A stretch of DNA of 64,000 nucleotides from an uncultured Sulfurimonas sp. Its GTDB lineage: Bacteria; Campylobacterota; Campylobacteria; Campylobacterales; Sulfurimonadaceae. The notes beneath the pieces are model-generated. The model saw only the letters and a program-made list of their open reading frames with translations, made no database searches and was not told where the DNA came from. Below are positions 25,668 through 34,431 of the stretch, in pieces (position 1 is the first letter of the stretch; the number at the start of each line of letters is the position of its first letter). The position numbers were made by a program, and so were the translations under genes. The DNA lies in the NCBI RefSeq assembly GCF_963662755.1, contig NZ_OY759725.1:1439781-1503780 (forward strand). The letters run 5' to 3'.

Positions 25668-27156
25668 TTTTCATCCTTATTGTAAATGTAGCACCATCTT
25701 TATTATTTATGGCATTTAGCGAGCCATCCATTTTGTCTTCTATAATCATTTTTGCAATATGAAGCCCTAATCCAGTACCGATTGATTGATGTTTTGTTGT
25801 GAAGTAAGGATTGAAAATTTTAGAAAGTATTTTTTCATCTATCCCTCCAGCATTATCACTAATAGATATACTAACATCCTCATCATCTTTTTTTAAAGTA
25901 ATATCTATTTTAATATGTGAAATTGACCTTATTTGTGCAATATCATATATATTAGATACTATAGAAACTATTACTTGCACAAACTCGTTCATTAAGCCAT
26001 AAATATTTAATTCTCTATCTCCATTTATATTTATCTCTATATTTTGAGCATCTACGGCACCGTTTGTAATCTCCAAAGCTTTATTTACAGCAGAGATTAC
26101 GCTAAATATTGATTTATCCTTGTTTGGTTTGTAGTAATTCATAAAGTCTTCAATTGTATCAGACATATAAACAACTCTTTTTTCCATTGTCTCTAGTTTT
26201 TGAGAAATTTCATCTTTATTTAGAGCTCCAACACTATTTTTTTCTTTTAGTATGGCTAATATAGTATTTACTATAGCTAGAGGTTGACGCCATTGATGAG
26301 CTATGTTTCCAATCATTTCACCGATTTCAGCTCTTTTTGATTGTTCAAAAAGTTGTCTGTTTCTCTCTTGTATAGTTTTTTCTTTTTCTTTTAGTTTATT
26401 TATAGTATCTAACAATTCAAGATTATATTTTTTTTCTATATATAATCCGCAATCAAGATTTTTCATGTCTTCAATAAGTTTTTTTATAAAACATTTTTTT
26501 ATAATAGAGCCGTGTTGAGGCGCTATAAGCTCAATATCAAGTTTTTCTATTTTGCTTAGTGCATAGTTGAAAATATCCTTACTCGGCATATACTCTTGAT
26601 GAAATTGTTTTGCTTTGTCAAAGTAGGTTTCATCTGCATAAAATTCCCAAGACTCTTCAATGCCACCAAAAATATCTCCAGAAAACAGAGTTTTAGTTCT
26701 TGGTTCATAACTAACAAAAGCACCTGGAGAGTGGCAATACGGAGTAGTTAAAAAATCTAGCTTTAATCCGTTTGAAGTAATAAGTTTATTGTCATTTTTA
26801 TCTACTTCATAATAATTTGAACTTATGAGGTAGTGTTTTATTAAAACTGATATTCTAGAGTGTGTAACAATAAGTAAATCATCTCTATTTATTAGTTTTT
26901 CTATCTCGGGTACTGCTGCGGCTAAATCAGGATCTTGATGATGTAGCACTATGTATTTTATTGAGTTGATATCTGCAATACTTTTTACTTTTCTAATAGT
27001 TTCTTCAAATTCAAGCATAGAGCCAGGGTCTATTAAAATAGACTCATTCGCATTTTTTATAAAGTATGGATGACATTGAAAAGGATCATTTTCTAGGTAC
27101 ATACCCACCCAATAAATGCTATCGGATATTTCGATAGCATCTCTAAAATTATGCAT
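25657..27156 (-). CDS. Sensor histidine kinase with ODP (di-iron MBL-fold) input domain
   Basis: 499 residues from ATG 27156, five bases after the cobA stop. Residues 1-235 are a metallo-beta-lactamase fold of the oxygen-binding di-iron type. The metal ligands can be read: H73-x-D75-x-D77 in LHHQDPDLA, H142 in CHSPG, D161 in SGDIFGG and H215 in PQHG. A coiled coil (245-275) leads to the kinase: H287 in NIAHQWRQPL, the N box with NEFVQVIVSIVSNIYD, DNAGGID and GTGLGLHIAKM. No membrane segment, so it is cytoplasmic. It is expected to sense O2 or NO at a non-heme di-iron site and phosphorylate the adjoining regulator. Confidence 0.85.
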   Translation of the reverse strand: MHNFRDAIEISDSIYWVGMYLENDPFQCHPYFIKNANESILIDPGSMLEFEETIRKVKSIADINSIKYIVLHHQDPDLAAAVPEIEKLINRDDLLIVTHSRISVLIKHYLISSNYYEVDKNDNKLITSNGLKLDFLTTPYCHSPGAFVSYEPRTKTLFSGDIFGGIEESWEFYADETYFDKAKQFHQEYMPSKDIFNYALSKIEKLDIELIAPQHGSIIKKCFIKKLIEDMKNLDCGLYIEKKYNLELLDTINKLKEKEKTIQERNRQLFEQSKRAEIGEMIGNIAHQWRQPLAIVNTILAILKEKNSVGALNKDEISQKLETMEKRVVYMSDTIEDFMNYYKPNKDKSIFSVISAVNKALEITNGAVDAQNIEININGDRELNIYGLMNEFVQVIVSIVSNIYDIAQIRSISHIKIDITLKKDDEDVSISISDNAGGIDEKILSKIFNPYFTTKHQSIGTGLGLHIAKMIIEDKMDGSLNAINNKDGATFTIRMKNAK

Positions 27157-27160
27157 GACT

Positions 27161-27901
27161 CTAGGAGTTCCCCTCAAACCATTGAAGTTGCTCTCTTAAT
27201 TCCACAACCTTACCTACAACAATAAGTGCTGGAGTTGGTATATCTTTGGCTTTTTGAACTATATTTTCTAGTGTACCAACAACAACATTTTGATCTTTTG
27301 TTGTTCCTTTTGATATTACAGCTACAGGATAATTGCTATCTTTTCCAATTGCTATCAATTTTTTACTTATCATTGGAAGATTATGAAGACCCATTAAAAA
27401 TACAATAGTATCATCCGTTTTAAAATTTTCCCAAGGAATTTGAGAAACTTTTTTATTTGGGGATTCATGTCCAGTAACTACTCTAAAACTTACTGCTACT
27501 CCACGATGAGTTACAGGAATACCTGCATACGCAGGAGCTGATATAGCAGAAGTGATTCCAGGTATCACATCAAATTTTACACCTCTTTCAAGTAAATATA
27601 GTGCTTCTTCTCCACCACGCCCAAATACAAAAGGATCACCACCTTTAAGGCGAACAACATTTGTATGTTTTAATGCATTTTGGTAAATAACTTCATTTAT
27701 ATCATCTTGAGGCATTATATGACGCCCATCTTCTTTGCCTACATATACAAATTCACAACCATCTTTAGCTTCTTCTAAAATATCTGGATTTGCAAGACGA
27801 TCATATATAATAACATCTGCATCTCTAATAACTCTAAGTGCTTTTACAGTAAGTAACTCAATGTCTCCAGGTCCAGCACCTGTTAAATAAACTTTACCCA
27901 T
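27161..27901 (-). CDS. cobA: Uroporphyrinogen-III C-methyltransferase
   Basis: 246 residues, the single-domain SUMT form (called NirE in heme d1 clusters). Uses two S-adenosylmethionines to make precorrin-2. Seen: VYLTGAGPGDIELLTVKA, ADVIIYDRL, VVRLKGGDPFVFGRGGEEA, and GITSAISAPAYAGIPVTHRG. The ATG overlaps the nirF TAA (TAATG). Supplies precursor for siroheme and heme d1. Confidence 0.93.
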   Translation of the reverse strand: MGKVYLTGAGPGDIELLTVKALRVIRDADVIIYDRLANPDILEEAKDGCEFVYVGKEDGRHIMPQDDINEVIYQNALKHTNVVRLKGGDPFVFGRGGEEALYLLERGVKFDVIPGITSAISAPAYAGIPVTHRGVAVSFRVVTGHESPNKKVSQIPWENFKTDDTIVFLMGLHNLPMISKKLIAIGKDSNYPVAVISKGTTKDQNVVVGTLENIVQKAKDIPTPALIVVGKVVELREQLQWFEGNS

Positions 27902-28735
27902 TACTCTTTTTCCTCGTAAATAAATATACCTGATGGCTTTTTGATTTGAAATATTTCACGACTAAGGTACCAATCTTTAGTATTTAATACAGCAACTTTG
28001 TTTGAATCGTTTACTGAAACATAAAGATTTGGTCTTATGTTAGACCATCTAACATGTAAAACTTTTCCATCAAACTCAAATCTCTTTATAATTTTTAGAG
28101 TCTTTGTATCTATGATTTGTAGTACAGGAAACTTATCTCCACTAAATGTTACAGCTAAATATTTCTTATCTGGAGAAAGAGCAGTAAAAACTGGTAATCC
28201 TTCAGTCTCTATATTTTTTTCAAACTTAAAATCAGGAGTATATACTAATACTTTATTATTACCAACAGCTGGTATAAAGACATGACCTCCACCAATACTC
28301 CAAAATCCAAAATGAGGTACTTTTAAAACAGGTTTTCTGTCATCTAAAAGTATTTTGATTTTAGAATATTTCATAGTATCTAAATCAACAACTCCAAAAT
28401 GGTCACTTTGAAAAAATCCTGTAATGAAGTTATTGTCTTTTATCATTGCATCAAAAGGCATAACTCCAACATCCTCAAATTCTTTATATATTTCAAAATT
28501 AGGAAGATCTTTTCCAGCATTTTTATCTTTTAATACTGTTATTTTGTCATTGTCCATTTGTGAAAATATTAAGTAATTTTTGTATATTTTAATACCAACA
28601 TTTTTTGAACCAGTTTCAAATGATTGAATTGGATTTAAATCTCTGTCTAAAATATCTACACTTTTTTTTGCATAATTTGCAACAGCAAGATAATGCGCCA
28701 ATAATTGCACTAAGTAGCATATGTTTAAATTTCAT
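27901..28735 (-). CDS. nirF: NirF-like heme d1 biosynthesis protein, apparent N-terminal frameshift
   Basis: The body (YLAVANYAKKSVDILD... to IKKPSGIFIYEEKE, about 265 residues) is a cytochrome-d1-like beta propeller, as in NirF, the periplasmic enzyme acting late in heme d1 synthesis. Every junction in this operon from the cytochrome gene to cobA is TAATG, and the nirJ stop is also TAATG: ATG at 28735. That ATG opens KFKHMLLSAIIGALS, a good signal peptide, but in the frame one base off from the body. Read in its own frame, the body could only start at GTG 28710 with no signal peptide. A one-base indel between about 28685 and 28710 would explain both. Either a mutation or a sequencing error. 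Confidence 0.75.
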
Positions 28736-29850
28736 TATTGTTTTCTCTCTTTTTCACTTAAGTAACATGATGGATCTTCACTCCATAAATCACCTGTAAT
28801 TGCATAAGCACGAGCACGTGATCCACCATTACAGATATCTATTTGTTCACAATCAGCACAGATGCCACTAATCTCTCTTGGATGAACTCTTAGCTTATCT
28901 AAAAGTTCACCTTTTTGCCAGACGTCCCCAAAATTTTCTTCTATGATATTCCCCACTGTAATAGGAAAGAAAGGATCAGGTCTTACATCACCTTCACTGT
29001 TAATATTTAAAAGTTTTCTTCCTGCTGAATTTCCACCCCAAGTTACAAGTCTTTTTCTCATAGTATCTTTTAGTTTAGGATATCTAGATGCAAATTCATT
29101 TAAAAATAAAATAGCATCTTGTTCCATATTCCCAGTTACTATCTCTATATCTCTTTGAGTTTCATAATACTCAAACGCTTTTTTAAGTATAAATTCTACA
29201 GATTTTCTTCTTTGTTCTTTTGTTAAATCCATTTTTAAGTTATCAAGTCCGCGTCCAGAATAAACTAGATGCGATATATATATTTTAGGAATATTCTCTT
29301 TTTCAGCTAAATCAAAAATATATTCGAGTGAATTTAGTGTTTCTTTTGTTATAGTAAAACGAATCCCAACCTTAGCCCCAGTTTCATTTGCAAGTTGAAC
29401 AGCTTTTAGAGTCTCTCTAAAGGCTCCTTTTAGTCCACGAAAATGATCATGGGTTTCTTCATCCCCATCAATACTTACTCCTACATAGTTAAACGAATCA
29501 ACTATACGTTGTACATTACTTTTTGTAAAATATAAACCATTACTAGATAGATAGGTTATTATTCCATTTTCCTTACAAAAATCAGCTATTTCAAATAGAT
29601 CTTTTCTTGTAAGAGGTTCACCACCTGAGAAGATAATAAATTTAACACCATTTTCTTTCATCTCTAAAATAGTTTTTTTAATTTGTTTAGTAGTGAGTGT
29701 ATCAACTTCGTCTAAAGTTGATTTTGAATAACAGTGCATACAAGATAGATTACAACGGTTAGTAAAATTCCATATAGCAATAGAACCATCTAGTATTCTT
29801 TCTTTTTTACCTTCAATAACAGAAGATATGAGGTTTGAGAGTCTAAACAT
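28735..29850 (-). CDS. nirJ: Radical SAM heme d1 biosynthesis protein NirJ
   Basis: 371 residues. The radical SAM cluster motif is CNLSCMHCY (about residue 33); SGGEPLTRKD follows. A C-terminal SPASM-like region carries further cysteines (CADCEQIDICNGG, DPSCYL) for auxiliary Fe-S clusters. NirJ removes the propionates of didecarboxysiroheme to install the oxo groups. Start and stop both overlap neighbours by one base (TAATG). Confidence 0.92.
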   Translation of the reverse strand: MFRLSNLISSVIEGKKERILDGSIAIWNFTNRCNLSCMHCYSKSTLDEVDTLTTKQIKKTILEMKENGVKFIIFSGGEPLTRKDLFEIADFCKENGIITYLSSNGLYFTKSNVQRIVDSFNYVGVSIDGDEETHDHFRGLKGAFRETLKAVQLANETGAKVGIRFTITKETLNSLEYIFDLAEKENIPKIYISHLVYSGRGLDNLKMDLTKEQRRKSVEFILKKAFEYYETQRDIEIVTGNMEQDAILFLNEFASRYPKLKDTMRKRLVTWGGNSAGRKLLNINSEGDVRPDPFFPITVGNIIEENFGDVWQKGELLDKLRVHPREISGICADCEQIDICNGGSRARAYAITGDLWSEDPSCYLSEKERKQ

Positions 29851-30155
29851 TATTTACCTTTTTGTGAGAGAACATAATTTGTGATTGCTCTTCTCTCTTT
29901 ATCATTTAATTTTAATTCAGTCATAACTGTTCTTTTATAGCCAAACGCTTTATACATAGCTTTTGGGTCAATAATATAAGCTTCTATTTCATCACGAGTT
30001 CTTTTGGAAGCAATTTCGGAAAATGATGGTCCAAAAGCCTCAGCTGTTTGATGATGACAACCCCAACAGTAAGTTTCAAAAACCGTTTTACCATCTAAAT
30101 CTTGGGAATATACAAGAGAAGACAAAGCAAGTGTTAATATAATGGATTTTTTCAT
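29850..30155 (-). CDS. Monoheme cytochrome c, NirC-like
   Basis: 101 residues from ATG 30155 (ATG 30161 is two codons earlier and equally placed with respect to AAAGAAAGA). Signal peptide (KKSIILTLALSSLVYS), one heme motif CWGCH with its distal methionine probably in RTVMTELKL. First gene of the nirJ-nirF-cobA-kinase-regulator operon, as nirC is in some nir clusters; NirC can donate electrons to NirS or assist heme d1 maturation. Confidence 0.75.
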   Translation of the reverse strand: MKKSIILTLALSSLVYSQDLDGKTVFETYCWGCHHQTAEAFGPSFSEIASKRTRDEIEAYIIDPKAMYKAFGYKRTVMTELKLNDKERRAITNYVLSQKGK

Positions 30156-30276
30156 ATTCATTCTTTCTTTATGTGCAATAATTATCAAAAATCAGGACTA
30201 AATATAAGCCTATCAAATCTAAAAATTGTCATTTTTTTCTATCACTAAAGGATATCTTCTTATAGTTTATATATGG

Positions 30277-30290
30277 TTGATATTAGTCAA
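30277..30290 (-). promoter_or_regulatory. FNR/NnrR-type box for the heme d1 operon
   Basis: TTGATATTAGTCAA (matches TTGAT-N4-ATCAA except one base). Its centre is 41.5 bases from a start predicted from TATCCT at 30254-30249 on the minus strand, the class II activation position. Confidence 0.6.
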
Positions 30291-30414
30291 TTTTGTCAAA
30301 ATAAGATAAAATTTTGTCAGAAAGTATAGCATTTAAAGAAGTTTTATTTATAAATGAAGAGTTTAAAAGTAGAAGAATTCTCCCCCAAAGGAGAGAAAGT
30401 TACATTCGAAGTGC

Positions 30415-32055
30415 TTATGCACCAGGAATAGTTTGTCTATGCTCGATAGAGTAAGTAAAAGTAGGAGTTGTTAAACCTGTAATATATTTAACAAATTTAC
30501 CTGTTTTAGCTTCATAGATACCGATACGACCTGCATTCCACTCAGAAATCATAGTCCAGTGACCGTGATTTGCTGGTTCTGCGTGAAGGATTCTTGGAAC
30601 TACAGCTTTACCATCTGCATCTTTAACAGTTGGAACATTCCATTTGTAAAGAACTTTATGAGTTACAGGATCTGTAACTGTACCTTGAGTTGTACCAACA
30701 GTAAGGATTCTATCAACTTCAAGAGTTTGTTTGTTGATTAAGTGAATTTTATTCCAATTAGCTTCGCCACCTAGAACATTATCAGCCCATAGGAAAGGTG
30801 TGTGCTCAGATGTACCAATAAATAGTCCACCACCACCGATAGGAATTTGACGAATAACATCAAAGTTGTCATCCCAAATTGTAACTTGACCTAAGTTCAT
30901 GTTAACAGTAGCACCAAGTTGTTGACCTAGTTGCTCATTGTACCAAGAAGAACCTTGACCTGGGTGTGGCTTAGCAGCTGGACCAGTATAGATTTTAGTA
31001 ACTAAAGATTTAGTTTTAAAGTCTACAACACCAACAACATCTGAACCTTGAGAAGCGATAAATAAATATCTACCAATCTCTTTACCTTCATTTAAGAAAC
31101 CATCGTGAAGGATATCACCAATATTTGGAATATCACCAACGATTGGGAAGTTAGGTTTAGAGTAATCTATAATATAAACGTGACCACCGTCTTTAAGTGC
31201 GAATGCAATATAAGGACCATATGGAGTATCAAAGATACCTGCAACACGAGATGATGCAATATCACCATTTGGTTTAATTACACTTGATGTTGGATAAACT
31301 TTTAATGGCTCAAGAGTCATAGCATCCATAAGTACTGCACCACCTGGAACATAGTTACCAGCCATTAGGTATTTACCATCTGGAGAAACCGCAAGACCAC
31401 GTGATTCAGAACCAACTTGACATTCAGCAATTTTTTGTTGACCTGGAGTGTTAAGGTCGAACATTGTAACTAGACCTGAACGAGAAATTGAGTAAGCATA
31501 ACGAGGTTGACGCTTATTTGTAACTGTTACGTGAACAGCGAAACCAGCAGGGTGCTTAGATAAAACTTTACCGTTAGTACCATCAACAAATGCAACACGC
31601 TCAGCATCTCTTTCAGTTACGAAACAAATATCTGTATTTTTAGCAACATCTACAGCTTGTGGATATTTTGCGAAAAATTTAGCTCTGTCATTTAAAGGCT
31701 TCCAACCTTCTTTAACAGCTTCGATTGTAAGTTGCTTGATTTTTCTACCTTTAAAGCTTTGTAGATAATCAACCATTTTGTCTGCGTCATCTTTAGTGAA
31801 CTTCTCTTTAAATGGAGGCATAGCTGTACCAGCTTTACCATTTAAGATAGTTTCTGAAAGAGTATAAGCATTTTTCTTTGCAACTACTGCAGGACGTAAA
31901 TCAGAACCAACACCACCTTCGTGATTTGGACCGTGACAACCTTGACACTCTTTTTCAAATACTTCTTCTACATTCATATTAGATGTACCAGCGTAAAGAC
32001 CTGAAGTAACCACTGCAAAAGCAGCAACTGATGTAACTATTTTATTAAATCTCAT
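30415..32055 (-). CDS. nirS: Cytochrome cd1 nitrite reductase
   Basis: 546 residues. Periplasmic enzyme reducing nitrite to NO. Signal peptide, then the cytochrome c domain with CQGCH at residue 37 and MPPFKEKFTKDDADKMVDYL; from about 125 on the eight-bladed d1 propeller (CFVTERDAERVAFVDG, ESRGLAVSPDGKYLMAGNY, GPAAKPHPGQGSSW, HAEPANHGHWTMISEWN). Strong AGGAGGAA ribosome binding site. It has no obvious promoter of its own; a UUCG hairpin separates it from the norCB genes upstream. Confidence 0.96.
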   Translation of the reverse strand: MRFNKIVTSVAAFAVVTSGLYAGTSNMNVEEVFEKECQGCHGPNHEGGVGSDLRPAVVAKKNAYTLSETILNGKAGTAMPPFKEKFTKDDADKMVDYLQSFKGRKIKQLTIEAVKEGWKPLNDRAKFFAKYPQAVDVAKNTDICFVTERDAERVAFVDGTNGKVLSKHPAGFAVHVTVTNKRQPRYAYSISRSGLVTMFDLNTPGQQKIAECQVGSESRGLAVSPDGKYLMAGNYVPGGAVLMDAMTLEPLKVYPTSSVIKPNGDIASSRVAGIFDTPYGPYIAFALKDGGHVYIIDYSKPNFPIVGDIPNIGDILHDGFLNEGKEIGRYLFIASQGSDVVGVVDFKTKSLVTKIYTGPAAKPHPGQGSSWYNEQLGQQLGATVNMNLGQVTIWDDNFDVIRQIPIGGGGLFIGTSEHTPFLWADNVLGGEANWNKIHLINKQTLEVDRILTVGTTQGTVTDPVTHKVLYKWNVPTVKDADGKAVVPRILHAEPANHGHWTMISEWNAGRIGIYEAKTGKFVKYITGLTTPTFTYSIEHRQTIPGA

Positions 32056-32087
32056 TTTATTCTTCCTCCTAAAATGTTAGATAAAAG

Positions 32088-32103
32088 CGGGCCCGAAGGC
32101 CCG
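32088..32103 (-). terminator. GC-rich UUCG hairpin between the 50-residue ORF and nirS
   Basis: On the minus strand CGGGCC-TTCG-GGCCCG then CTTTTATC: a 6-bp all-GC stem with a UUCG loop and a short T-run. It could be a partial terminator setting nirS level, or a 5' cap protecting a processed nirS mRNA. The GC richness stands out from the flanks. Confidence 0.7.
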
Positions 32104-32113
32104 GCTCAACAAC

Positions 32114-32266
32114 TTAACTTTCACTCTCTAAACGAGCTTTTTCTTGTTTGTAAATCCAAAACATTGGAAGTACAATCACAGTGTGAAGAAAAAGTGTTAG
32201 AGTTAATGGACCTTGGTTTAACCAAGCAAAAAAACTTGGTACAACATCTGTCATAGGTTCAAACAT
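32114..32266 (-). CDS. Small membrane protein between norB and nirS, 50 residues
   Basis: ATG 32266 has an excellent AAGGAGAGC ribosome binding site and begins 12 bases after norB. The product is MFEPMTDVVPSFFAWLNQG, one membrane helix (PLTLTLFLHTVIVLPMFWIY), then a charged end (KQEKARLESES). Its place and strong initiation signal suggest an accessory subunit of NorCB or a NirS membrane partner, but that is inference; I recognise no family. Confidence 0.75.
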   Translation of the reverse strand: MFEPMTDVVPSFFAWLNQGPLTLTLFLHTVIVLPMFWIYKQEKARLESES

Positions 32267-32277
32267 AATAGCTCTCC

Positions 32278-33711
32278 TTATTTTTCGTGTACTGGATTTT
32301 TACCAGTAGATAGTAAATCTTTAACTAAGAATAAGAAACCTAAGAATGTAACAACACCCATAACAAGTCTCCAATCCATAGCTTGTGCGAACCACATACC
32401 ACTTTGCCCATCAAAGTAACCTGCCCATGTAGCACCCATTTGTGCACGAGAAACAAGAACTTGAACATAACCAGCAATAGTAAGTGCTACTGTCATACCA
32501 ACAACACCACCAGTAATCATACTAGCTGCCCAAATAGAAGACTTAGTGTTTTTCATAACTTTAATACCATTAGTTCCTTGAACTGCAAGATACATCATAC
32601 CAATAAGGATAGTTGCATAAGCTCCAAAGAACGCTAAGTGACCGTGTGCTGAAGTAAACTGTGTACCATGAGTATAAAGGTTTACTTGTGGTAGTGTATG
32701 GAAGAATCCCCATATACCAGCACCTAAGAAGTTACCAAATGCATTAAGAACAAACCAAGTAAATGCTGGCTTATTGTTAATAACAGAAACTTCTTTACCG
32801 GTTGCATCTTGACCACCTTGAGTTTTACCCCAATCATAAAGAACGTGGATAAACATAGCAACAAGTGGTAATGGCTCTAGTGCACTAAATAGTGCTCCAA
32901 TTTCCCACCAGTACTCTGGTGTACCAATCCAAAAATAGTGGTGACCTAAACCAAGGATACCTGAACCAAATAGCATAGCTACCTCAATCCATAACCACAT
33001 TTCAACAACTTTACGATGTGCACCAATCATAGTAATAAGACCATAAGCAGCTAAAGCACCAACATAAACTTCCCAAGTAGCTTCAACCCATAAGTGAATT
33101 ACCCACCACCACCAGTATTGATCAACAGAGATATTATCAGTATAGAACATACCAGTTAAGTAAAGACCAGCAAAAGCAATCATATCAGCCATTAAAACTG
33201 TTACGATACCAGAACGGTTACCTTTCATACCTGTCATGAAAAGGTTAGCAACAAAACCAAGAGCTACAACAACTATACCAAAGTCTGCCCAACGAGGTGC
33301 TTCAATATACTCACGACCTTCATGGATAAACCAAATTGATGTTTCATCAGCAGGTCCAACTTGTACAAAGATATATACAAGAACAACTACAACGATAGCT
33401 GCAACGAAAACCCAATAAAGAAGTTTACCAACTTTAATACCAATAGTTTCAATACCTGTTTCATCAGGTAGTAACCAATAAACAGCACCAAACATTGCAA
33501 AAACCATCCATACAACTAGTGCATTAATGTGTAACATTCTAGCAACTGAAAAGTCAAGAATTTCAAAAAGAAAACCTGGCATAACATACTGAATTGCAGC
33601 AACTAGACCAAATAATAATTGTGCACCAAAAATTATAGCAGCAAAAGCAAAATACCATGTCGCTAGTTGTTTTGATTCACTTCCAATACCTGTTAAGTGA
33701 TTACTTGCCAT
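32278..33711 (-). CDS. norB: Nitric oxide reductase large subunit
   Basis: 477 residues from ATG 33711, which overlaps the norC end by 11 bases and has CAAGGAGC upstream; the longer open frame overlaps norC. Twelve membrane helices of the heme-copper oxidase family. Heme/FeB ligands: ARMLHINALVVWMVF, HLWVEATWEVYVGAL, LGLGHHYFWIG and SAHGHLAFFG. With NorC it forms the cytochrome c-dependent enzyme (cNor) that reduces 2 NO to N2O. Operon with a 108-residue membrane protein, norC, a 50-residue protein and nirS. Confidence 0.96.
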   Translation of the reverse strand: MASNHLTGIGSESKQLATWYFAFAAIIFGAQLLFGLVAAIQYVMPGFLFEILDFSVARMLHINALVVWMVFAMFGAVYWLLPDETGIETIGIKVGKLLYWVFVAAIVVVVLVYIFVQVGPADETSIWFIHEGREYIEAPRWADFGIVVVALGFVANLFMTGMKGNRSGIVTVLMADMIAFAGLYLTGMFYTDNISVDQYWWWWVIHLWVEATWEVYVGALAAYGLITMIGAHRKVVEMWLWIEVAMLFGSGILGLGHHYFWIGTPEYWWEIGALFSALEPLPLVAMFIHVLYDWGKTQGGQDATGKEVSVINNKPAFTWFVLNAFGNFLGAGIWGFFHTLPQVNLYTHGTQFTSAHGHLAFFGAYATILIGMMYLAVQGTNGIKVMKNTKSSIWAASMITGGVVGMTVALTIAGYVQVLVSRAQMGATWAGYFDGQSGMWFAQAMDWRLVMGVVTFLGFLFLVKDLLSTGKNPVHEK

Positions 33712-34390
33712 GAACTGCTCCTTGTATTTTTCCAAAGTTTCTTGGGAAACCATTTGTATCAATAGTTGACATATGTTTCAAGAAAGCAACTAAGCCTTTT
33801 GCCTCTTCTGCTGTAATACCAAGATCTGGCATCATGCGAGCGTGAGTAGGATAAGTTGATGGATGCATTAAGAACTCAGCCATAGCTTCTTCTTTTGTAT
33901 TTTTTCCTGTCATAGCCTGCATTGAACCTTCAGGTCCCCATGCTGGGTCTAACCAAGCTTTTGTTAAATCTGGTGCATAATATGCCCCATTACCAAGAAG
34001 TGTATGACAATTCATACAGTTTTTAGTTTGTGAACCTAACTTACCAAGGTGAAGTAAAGCCCCAGCCTCTTCTTCAGACCAATCACTTCTACCAAAAAAC
34101 TCTTCTTTTTCTTGAAAAAGAGAATTTCCTTTACCGTCATTACCACCAATATATGGTACTTCGTGACCACGCTTAGTGCTCATTTCATAAGTAATTTTAT
34201 AATTAATAACCGTTGGTCCTGGAACCCTCTTAGCTACACCATTTTGTAAGTCTGCATTTGTCCCCATTGAAATTTGAGCTGACGTATCAAACGTTAACCA
34301 AATTAATAATACTGATGCAAATCCTGTAACCCATGCTGCTGAACGTTGCCAGAAACGATTGTCACTCCATACAGATACTTTATTAGCCAC
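33701..34390 (-). CDS. norC: Nitric oxide reductase cytochrome c subunit
   Basis: 229 residues. One N-terminal membrane anchor (about 16-36) then a monoheme cytochrome c domain with CMNCH in TKNCMNCHTLLGNGAYYAPDLTKAW and the methionine ligand in HARMMPDLGI. It passes electrons to NorB. GAGGGCAC precedes ATG. Confidence 0.95.
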   Translation of the reverse strand: MANKVSVWSDNRFWQRSAAWVTGFASVLLIWLTFDTSAQISMGTNADLQNGVAKRVPGPTVINYKITYEMSTKRGHEVPYIGGNDGKGNSLFQEKEEFFGRSDWSEEEAGALLHLGKLGSQTKNCMNCHTLLGNGAYYAPDLTKAWLDPAWGPEGSMQAMTGKNTKEEAMAEFLMHPSTYPTHARMMPDLGITAEEAKGLVAFLKHMSTIDTNGFPRNFGKIQGAVHGK

Positions 34391-34431
34391 TGTGCCCTCC
34401 TATAAATTGCTGTTAATATATATAAACTGTA

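Noticed and set aside
28600..28735. The short frame from ATG 28735 as an independent small protein
   Set aside because: After the signal-peptide-like start it turns into a Cys/Lys stretch and soon stops; it makes more sense as the displaced N-terminus of NirF.
32074..32256. 60-residue plus-strand ORF between nirS and norB
   Set aside because: Antisense to the 50-residue membrane ORF, which has a strong ribosome binding site on the minus strand.
33712..33762. N-terminal extension of norB to 33762
   Set aside because: Lies inside norC; ATG 33711 has the ribosome binding site and the normal NorB start.
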